DNA from: Fasciola hepatica
Lineage: Eukaryota; Platyhelminthes; Trematoda; Plagiorchiida; Fasciolidae
Reading direction: 5' to 3'
NCBI GenBank assembly: GCA_948099385.1
Contig: CANUEZ040000191.1
Span: 5,022,001 to 5,086,000, forward strand
Length of the DNA stretch: 64,000 nt
Positions within the stretch are counted from its first letter, which is position 1. Every line of letters begins with the position of its first letter. Below are positions 56,051 through 64,000 of this stretch, one piece after another. The notes beneath the pieces were generated by a model that saw only the letters and a program-made list of their open reading frames with translations, did no database searches and was not told the DNA's origin. A program made the position numbers and the translations under genes.

Positions 56051-59000
56051 TTGGGTGAACGAATGTCAGTCGAACACCCAAACCACAAGGCTATCCGATA
56101 TGGGTCTCAAAGCTTTGTTCAACATATACACTACATGATATAGCACAATCCCCAAATTGGCTTCGGCCTCCGCATTAGCTTTGAACGGTAACAACCAAAT
56201 TCTCGCACACCGATCCAATCCTATGTTCCATCACTTCTCTATTTATGGGCCTAAGTAAAACCAAGGCATTCCCTTATGAACAATCCCCACACAGATTGCT
56301 CATACAATGCAATAGAGCAGTAGCAGAGTAGATTTGTATTATATGATTCTCCATGCAGCTTGAACACTGAACTGACCATTGAAAATTATGGAAGCACTGT
56401 ACAGCTGTTTGATCCGCTAAGGGAATCATGAGCATTGCACATGGACAGAACCCACACGGGGACACGAACAAGGGTTGGGGTGAACGAATGTCAGTCGAAC
56501 ACCCAAATCACAAGGCTATCCGATATGGTTCTGAACGCTTTGTTCAACATATACAATACATGATATAGCACAATCCCCAAATTGGCTTCGGCTTTCGATT
56601 TCGCTTTGAACGGTAACAACCAAATTCTCGCACACCAATCCAATCCTATGTTCCATCACTTCTCTATATATGGGCCTAAGTAAAACCAAGGCATTCCCTT
56701 ATGAACAATCCCCACACAGATTGCTCATACAATGCAATAGAGCAGTAGCAGATTAGATTTGTATAATATGATACTCCATGCAGCTTGAACACTGAACTGA
56801 CCATTGAAAATGATGGAAGCACTGTACAGCTGTTTGATCCGCTAAGGGAATCATGAGCATTGCACATGGACAGAGCCCACACGGGGACACGAACAAGGGT
56901 TTGGGTGAACGAACGTCAGTCGAACACCCAAACCACAAGGCTATCCGATATGGGTCTCAACGCTTTGTTCAACATATACACTACATGATATAGCACAATC
57001 CCCAAATTGGCTTCGGCTTTCGCTTTCGCTTTCAACGGTAACAACCAAATTCTCGCACACCGATCCAATCCTATGTTCCATCACTTCTCTATTTATGGGC
57101 CTAAGTAAAACCAAGGCATTCCCTTATGAACAATCCCCACACAGATTGCTCATACAATGCAATAGAGCAGTAGCAGATTAGATTTGTATAATATGATTCT
57201 CCATGCAGCTTGAACACTGAACTGACCATTGAAAATGATGGAAGCACTGTACAGCTGTTTGATCCGCTAAGGGAATCATGAGCATTGCACATGGACAGAG
57301 CCCACACGGGGACACTAACAAGGGTTGGGGTGAACGAACGTCAGTCGAACACCCAAACCACAAGGCTATCGATATGGGTCTCAACGCTTTGTTCAACATA
57401 TACACTACATGATATAGCACAATCCCCAAATTGGCTTCGGCCTCCGCATTAGCTTTGAACGGTAACAACCAAATTCTCGCACACCGATCCAATCCTATTT
57501 TCCATCAATTCTCTATTTATGGGCCTAAGTAAAACCAAGGCATTCCCTTATGAACAATCCCCACACAGATTGCTCATACAATGCAATAGAGCAGTAGCAG
57601 AGTAGATTTGTAAAATATGATTCTCCATGCAGCTTGAACACTGAACTGACCATTGAAAATTATGGAAGCACTGTACAGCTGTTTGATCCGCTACGGGAAT
57701 CATGAGCATTGCACATGGACAGAGCCCACACGGAGACACGAACAAGGGTTGGGGTGAACGAATGTCAGTCGAACACCCAAACCACAAGGCTATCCGATAT
57801 GGTTCTGAACGCATTGTTCAACATATACACTACATGATATAGCACAATCCCCAAATTGGATTCGGCTTTCGCTTTCGCTTCGAACGGTAACAACCAAATT
57901 CTCGCACACCGATCCAATCCTATGTTCCATCACTTCTCTATTTATGTGCCTAAGTAAAACCAAGGCATTCCCTTATGAACAATCCCCACACAGATTGCTC
58001 ATACAATGCAATAGAGCAGTAGCAGAGTAGATTTGTATAATATGATTCTCCATGCAGCTTGAACACTGAACTGACCATTGAAAATGATGGAAGCACTGTA
58101 CAGCTGGTTGATCCGCTAAGGGAATCATGAGCATTGCACATGGACAGAGCCCAAACGGGGACACGAACAAGGGTTGGGGTGAACGAATGTCAGTCAAACA
58201 CCCAAACCACAAGGCTATCCGATATGGGTCTCAACGCTTTGTTCAACATATACAATACATGATATAGCACAATCCCCAAATTGGCTTCCGCTTTCGCTTT
58301 CGCTTTCAACGGTAATAATCAAATTCTCGCACACCGATCCAATCCTATGTTCCATCACTTCTCTATTTATGGGCCTAAGTAAAACCAAGGCATTCCCTTA
58401 TGAACAATCCCCACACAGATTGCTCATACAATGCAATAGAGCAGTAGCAGAGTAGATTTGTATAATATGATACTCCATGCAGCTTGAACACTGAACTGAC
58501 CATTGAAAATTATGGAAGCACTGTACAGCTGTTTGATCCGCTAAGGGAATCATGAGCATTGCACATGGACAGAGCCCACACGGGGACACGAACAAGGGTT
58601 TGGGTGAACGAATGTCAGTCGAACACCCAAACCACAAGGCTATCCGATATGGGTCTGAACGCTTTGTTCAACATATACAATACATGATATAGCACAATCC
58701 CCAAATTGGCTTCGGCCTCCGCATTAGCTTTGAACGGTAACAACGAACTTCTCGCACACCGATCCAATCCTATGTTCCATCACTTCTCTATTTATGGGCC
58801 TAAGTAAAACCAAGGCATTCCCTTATGAACAATCCCCACACAGATTGGTCATACAATGCAATAGAGCAGTAGCAGAGTAGATTTGTATAATATGATTCTC
58901 CATGCAGCTTGAACACTGAACTGACCATTGAAAATGATGGAAGCACTGCACAGCTGTTTGATCCGCTAAGGGAATCATGAGCATTGCACATGGACAGAAC

Positions 59001-60923
59001 CCACACGGGGACACGAACAAGGGTTGGGGTGAACGAATGTCAGTCGAACACACAAACCACAAGGCTATCCGATATGGGTCTCAACGCTTTGTTCAACATA
59101 TACAATACATGATATAGCACAATCCCCAAATTGGATTCGGCTTTCGATTTCGCTTTGAACGGTAACAACCAAATTCTCGCACACCAATCCAATCCTATGT
59201 TCCATCACTTCTCTATTTATGGGCCTAAGTAAAACCAAGGCATTCCCTTATGAACAATCCCCACACAGATTGCTCATACAATGCAATAGAGCAGTAGCAG
59301 ATTAGATTTGTATAATATGATTCTCCATGCAGCTTGAACACTGAACTGACCATTGAAAATTATGGAAGCACTGTACAGCTGTTTGATCCGCTAAGGGAAT
59401 CATGAGCATTGCACATGGACAGAGCCCACACGGGGACACGAACAAGGGTTGGGGTGAACGAATGTCAGTCAAACACCCAAACCACAAGGCTATCCGATAT
59501 GGGTCTCAACGCTTTGTTCAACATATACAATACATGATATAGCACAATCCCCAAATTGGATTCGGCTTTCGCTTTCGCTTTGAACGGTAACAACCAAATT
59601 CTCGCGCACCGATCCAATCCTATGTTCCATCACTTCTCTATTTATGGGCCTATGTAAAACCAAGGCATTCCCTTATGAACAATCCCCACACAGATTGCTC
59701 ATACAATGCAATAGAGCAGTAGCAGAGTAGATTTGTATAATATGATTCTCCATGCAGCTTGAACACTGAACTGACCATTGAAAATGATGGAAGCACTGTA
59801 CAGCTGTTTGATCCGCTAAGGGAATCATGAGCATTGCACATGGACAGAGCCCACACGGGGACACGAACAAGGGTTGGGGTGAACGAATGTCAGTCGAACA
59901 CCCAAACCACAAGGCTATCCGATATGGGTCTCACGCTTTGTTCAACATATACAATACATGATATAGCACAATCCCCAAATTGGATTCGGCTTTCGCTTTC
60001 GCTTTGAACGGTAACAACGAACTTCTCGCACACCGATCCAATCCTATGTTCCATCACTTCTCTATTTATGGGCCTAAGTAAAACCAAGGCATTCCCTTAT
60101 GAACAATCCCCACACAGATTGCTCATACAATGCAATAGAGCAGTAGCAGATTAGATTTGTATAATATGATACTCCATGCAGCTTGAACACTGAACTGACC
60201 ATTGAAAATGATGGAAGCACTGTACAGCTGTTTGATCCGCTAAGGGAATCATGAGCATTGCACATGGACAGAGCCCACACGGGGACACGAACAAGGGTTG
60301 GGGTGAACGAATGTCAGTCAAACACCCAAACCACAAGGCTATCCGATATGGGTCTCAACGCTTTGTTCAACATATACAATACATGATATAGCACAATCCC
60401 CAAATTGGATTCGGCTTTCGCTTTCGCTTTGAACGGTAACAACCAAATTCTCGCGCACCGATCCAATCCTATGTTCCATCACTTCTCTATTTATGGGCCT
60501 AAGTAAAACCAAGGCATTCCCTTATGAACAATCCCCACACAGATTGCTCATACAATGCAATAGAGCAGTAGCAGAGTAGATTTGTATAATATGATTCTCC
60601 ATGCAGCTTGAACACTGAACTGACCATTGAAAATTATGGAAGCACTGCACAGCTGTTTGATCCGCTAAGGGAATCATGAGCATTGCACATGGACAGAACC
60701 CACACGGGGACACGAACAAGGGTTGGGGTGAACGAATGTCAGTCGAACACCCAAACCACAAGGCTATCCGATATGGGTCTCAACGCTTTGTTCAACATAT
60801 ACAATACATGATATAGCACAATCCCCAAATTGGCTTCGGCTTTCGATTTCGCTTTGAACGGTAACAACCAAATTCTCGCACACCAATCCAATCCTATGTT
60901 CCATCACTTCTCTATTTATGGGC

Positions 60924-61348
60924 CTAAGTAAAACCAAGGCATTCCCTTATGAACAATCCCCACACAGATTGCTCATACAATGCAATAGAGCAGTAGCAGA
61001 GTAGATTTGTATAATATGATTCTCCATGCAGCTTGAACACTGAACTGACCATTGAAAATGATGGAAGCACTGTACAGCTGTTTGATCCGCTAAGGGAATC
61101 ATGAGCATTGCACATGGACAGAGCCCACACGGGGACACGAACAAGGGTTGGGGTGAACGAATGTCAGTCGAACACCCAAACCACAAGGCTATCCGATATG
61201 GGTCTCAACGCTTTGTTCAACATATACACTACATGATATAGCACAATCCCCAAATTGGCTTCGGCTTTCGCTTTCGCTTTGAACGGTAACAACCAAATTC
61301 TCGCGCACCGATCCAATCCTATGTTCCATCACTTCTCTATATATGGGC
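60924..61348 (+). repeat. Representative 425 bp monomer (reference for internal landmarks)
   Basis: Chosen because it is close to the majority sequence. Landmarks inside it: phase motif at 60924; the gctcatacaatgcaat stretch at 60971-60986; tataatatgattc at 61010-61022; a nearly invariant stretch with cttgaacactgaactgacc around 61032-61050; the 8 bp palindrome acagctgt at 61074-61081; three G-tracts at 61131-61153; cagtcgaacaccc near 61165-61177; and the hypervariable stretch at about 61256-61298, built on a six-base ctttcg repeat. The monomer ends with the very constant ccgatccaatcctatg and cttctctat stretches. Its own departures from the majority are gcgcacc near 61303 and ctctatatatggg near 61336. 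Confidence 0.9.
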
Positions 61349-63891
61349 CTAAGTAAAACCAAGGCATTCCCTTATGAACAATCCCCACAGATTGCTCATA
61401 CAATGCAATAGAGCAGTAGCAGAGTAGATTTGTATAATATGATTCTCCATGCAGCTTGAACACTGAACTGACCATTGAAAATGATGGAAGCACTGTACAG
61501 CTGTTTGATCCGCTACGGGAATCATGAGCATTGCACATGGACAGAGCCCACACGGAGCACGAACAAGGGTTGGAGTGAACGAATGTCAGTCGAACACCCA
61601 AACCACAAGGCTATCCGATATGGGTCTCAACGCTTTGTTCAACATATACAATACATGATATAGCACAATCCCCAAATTGGATTCGGCCTCCGCATTATCT
61701 TTGAACAGGAACAACCAAATTCTCGCACACCGATCCAATCCTATGTTCCATCACTTCTCTATTTATGGGCCTAAGTAAAACCAAGGCATTCCCTTATGAA
61801 CAATCCCCACACAGATTGGTCATACAATGCAATAGAGCAGTAGCAGAGTAGATTTGTATAATATGATTCTCCATGCAGCTTGAACACTGAACTGACCATT
61901 GAAAATTATGGAAGCACTGTACAGCTGTTTGATCCGCTAAGGGAATCATGAGCATTGCACATGGACAGAGCCCACACGGGGACACGAACAAGGGTCGGGG
62001 TTACCGAATGTCAGTCGAACACCCAAACCACAAGGCTATCCGATATGGGTCTCAACGCTTTGTTCAACATATACAATACATGATATAGCATAATCCCCAA
62101 ATTGGATTCGGATTTCGCTTTCGCTTTGAACGGTAACAACCAAATTCTCGCGCACCGATCCAATCCTATGTTCCATCACTTCTCTATTTATGGGCCTAAG
62201 TAAAACCAAGGCATTCCCCTATGAACAATCCCCACAGATTGCTCATACAATGCAATAGAGCAGTAGCAGATTAGATTTGTATAATATGATTCTCCATGCA
62301 GCTTGAACACTGAACTGACCATTGAAAATGATGGAAGCACTGTACAGCTGTTTGATCCGCTAAGGGAATCATGAGCATTGCACATGGACAGAGCCCACAC
62401 GGGGACACGAACAAGGGTTTGGGTGAACGATTGTCAGTCGAACACCCAAACCACAAGGCTATCCCATATGGGTCTGAACGCTTTGTTCAACATATACACT
62501 ACATGATATAGCACAATCCCCAAATTGGCTTCGGCTTTCCCTTTAGCTTTGAACGGTAACAACAAAATTCTCGCGCACCGATCCAATCCTATGTTCCATC
62601 ACTTCTCTATATATGGGCCTAAGTAAAACCAAGGCATTCCCTTATGAACAATCCCCACAGATTGCTCATACAATGCAATAGAGCAGTAGCAGAGTAGATT
62701 TGTATAATATGATTCTCCATGCAGCTTGAACACTGAACTGACCATTGAAAATGATGGAAGCACTGTACAGCTGTTTGATCCGCTACGGGAATCATGAGCA
62801 TTGCACATGGACAGAGCCCACACGGGGACACGAACAAGGGTTGGAGTGAACGAATGTCAGTCGAACACCCAAACCACAAGGCTATCCGATATGGGTCTCA
62901 ACGCTTTGTTCAACATATACAATACATGATATAGCACAATCCCCAAATTGGATTCGGCCTCCGCATTATCTTTGAACAGGAACAACCAAATTCTCGCACA
63001 CCGATCCAATCCTATGTTCCATCACTTCTCTATGTATGGGCCTAAGTGAAACCAAGGCATTCCCTTATGAACAATCCCCACACAGATTGGTCATACAATG
63101 CAATAGAGCAGTAGCAGAGTAGATTTGTATAATATGATTCTCCATGCAGCTTGAACACTGAACTGACCATTGAAAATGATGGAAGCACTGTACAGCTGTT
63201 TGATCCGCTAAGGGAATCATGAGCATTGCACATGGACAGAGCCCACACGGGGACACGAACAAGGGTTGGGGTGAACGAATGTCAGTCGAACACCCAAACC
63301 ACAAGGCTATCCGATATGGGTCTCAACGCTTTGTTCAACATATACAATACATGATATAGCACAATCCCCAAATTGGATTCGGCTTTCGCTTTGGCTTTGA
63401 AAGGTAACAACCAAATTCTCGCACACCGATCCAATCCTATGTTCCATCACTTCTCTATTTATGGGCCTAAGTAAAACCAAGGCATTCCCTTATGAACAAT
63501 CCCCACACAGATTGCTCATACAATGCAATAGAGCAGTAGCAGATTAGATTTGTATAATATGATACTGCATGCAGCTTGAACACTGAACTGACCATTGAAA
63601 ATGATGGAAGCACTGTACAGCTGTTTGATCCGCTAAGGGAATCATGAGCATTGCACATGGACAGAGCCCACACGGGGACACGAACAAGGGTTGGGGTGAA
63701 CGATTGTCAGTCGAACACCCAAACCACAAGGCTATCCGATATGGGTCTGAACGCTTTTTTCAACATATACAATACATGATATAGCACAATCCCCAAATTG
63801 GATTCGGCTTTCGCTTTCGCTTTGAACGGTAACAACCAAATTCTCGCACACCGATCCAATCCTATGTTCCATCACTTCTCTATTTATGGGC
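61349..63891 (+). repeat. Array segment 10: trimer higher-order repeat, period 1270 bp
   Basis: Monomers 61349, 61771 and 62196 are followed by 62619, 63042 and 63467. Monomers 61349 and 62619 share ctctatatatggg just before them, the one-CA loss in aatccccacagattg, ccgctacggg, ggttggagtg and the form ccgcattatctttgaacagg. Monomers 61771 and 63042 share gattggtcatac. The third monomers share cagattagattt but are otherwise less alike. Monomer 61349 also lacks a base in cacggagcacg and is 422 bp. Confidence 0.88.
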
Positions 63892-64000
63892 CTAAGTAAA
63901 ACCAAGGCATTCCCTTATGAACAATCCCCACACAGATTGCTCATACAATGCAATAGAGCAGTAGCAGAGTAGGTTTGTATAATATGATTCTCCATGCAGC
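63892..64000 (+). repeat. Partial satellite monomer at right edge
   Basis: The left 109 bp of a monomer are cut by the window end in the ccatgcagc stretch. It carries a private change, agtaggtttg for agtagatttg. The array plainly continues beyond the window. Confidence 0.95.

Larger units (their letters stand above)
46905..61348 (+). repeat. Array segment 9: 34 monomers with a mostly alternating dimer pattern
   Basis: Monomers begin at 46905, 47330, 47754, 48179, 48604, 49028, 49453, 49878, 50303, 50728, 51152, 51577, 52002, 52427, 52852, 53276, 53701, 54126, 54551, 54976, 55401, 55826, 56251, 56676, 57101, 57525, 57950, 58375, 58800, 59225, 59650, 60074, 60499 and 60924. Monomers with aaattatgg and with aaatgatgg tend to alternate. 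The form ctttcaacggtaataatc is confined to this segment and its left edge (last at about 58313). Nested duplications are listed separately. Confidence 0.9.
1..64000 (+). repeat. Tandem satellite DNA array, about 425 bp monomer, 150 complete copies
   Basis: The same sequence recurs about every 425 bp across the entire window, always on the same strand. Phased on ctaagtaaaacc, monomers begin at 202, 627, 1052, 1477, 1902, 2326, 2751, 3175 and so on to 63892. Summing the spacings gives 150 intervals with a net shortfall of 60 bp from 150 x 425, so every interval is accounted for and nothing is inserted. Lengths run from 421 to 426 bp. The monomer carries no rRNA, tRNA or transposase-like sequence that I can recognise. 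Uniform orientation, small indels and blockwise variant sharing are typical of eukaryotic satellite DNA in heterochromatin. Whether it is centromeric, subtelomeric or on a sex chromosome cannot be told from here. I do not recognise the family. Confidence 0.98.

Noticed and set aside
61010..61015. Bacterial-type minus-ten box tataat in tttgtataatatg.
   Set aside because: There is no matching minus-35 element at the right distance, no gene follows, and the sequence is simply part of every satellite monomer.
61145..61153. Telomere-like gggttgggg.
   Set aside because: It occurs once per monomer and never as a short tandem run.
61145..61156. gggttggggtga resembles the kinetoplast minicircle element GGGGTTGGTGTA.
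   Set aside because: The G spacing differs, the spelling varies to gggtttgggtga, and the other conserved minicircle blocks are not seen. A head-to-tail chromosomal-type array of near-identical units also does not fit minicircles.
61164..61177. CENP-B box (nTTCGnnnnAnnCGGGn).
   Set aside because: On the minus strand ttcgactgaca fits the first half, but the CGGG half is absent. No other TTCG in the monomer has the required A and CGGG.
1..64000. Tandem RNA gene array (5S rRNA, tRNA, U snRNA, spliced leader) or rDNA spacer.
   Set aside because: I looked for the 5S internal control region, tRNA-like folds, U1, U2 and U6 landmarks and known spliced-leader sequences and found no convincing match. 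The catatacac stretch recalls U6 only over a few bases and in the wrong context.
1..64000. CRISPR array.
   Set aside because: The repeat unit is 425 bp with no unique spacers. Repeat and would-be spacer are both conserved.

Overview
The whole 64 kb window is one uninterrupted satellite DNA array. A monomer of about 425 bp repeats head to tail, always in the same orientation, from the first base to the last. I phased it on the short motif ctaagtaaaacc, which begins a monomer at 202, 627, 1052 and so on up to 63892. This gives 150 complete monomers, with a 201 bp partial monomer at the left edge and a 109 bp partial at the right edge. By my hand count 107 of the 150 are exactly 425 bp and the rest are 421-426 bp. 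I see no unique sequence, no protein gene I would defend, no RNA gene, no transposon and no inversion.

The window suggests heterochromatin of a eukaryote, such as a centromeric, pericentromeric, subtelomeric or sex-chromosome block, assembled from long reads. The species cannot be named from the sequence, and I do not recognise the monomer as a published satellite. Each monomer has long, nearly constant stretches and one hypervariable stretch of about 40 bp, which lies between cccaaatt and aattctcgcac. Variants of that stretch, together with small indels, work as barcodes for following how monomers were copied.

Layout from left to right. 1-5.3 kb: fairly uniform monomers. 5.3-11.25 kb: the 'catgcaatgc' block with a six-monomer (2550 bp) higher-order repeat. 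11.25-15.5 kb: indel-rich monomers of 421-425 bp. 15.5-22.3 kb: monomers carrying the 'ggctgtgtaag' variant, with five-monomer spacing and a mosaic monomer. 22.3-29.1 kb: a trimer repeat that changes into a tetramer repeat. 29.1-38.4 kb: rather homogeneous monomers with a strange diverged patch at 31.8 and 32.2 kb. 38.4-41.8 kb: a tetramer (1694 bp) repeat. 41.8-46.9 kb: appearance of the 'cctccgcattagc' variant and an 848 bp dimer. 46.9-61.3 kb: a mostly alternating two-monomer pattern with nested 850 and 1700 bp copies. 61.3-64 kb: a trimer (1270 bp) repeat.

There are no genes working together here. The biology lies in the array itself: local amplification of blocks of 2, 3, 4, 5 and 6 monomers, strict regional confinement of sequence variants, and no foreign insertions. 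Together these look like ongoing homogenisation by unequal exchange or similar copying. The many short reading frames, including an 79-codon cysteine-rich one on the minus strand of most monomers, are best explained as by-products of sequence identity between monomers.
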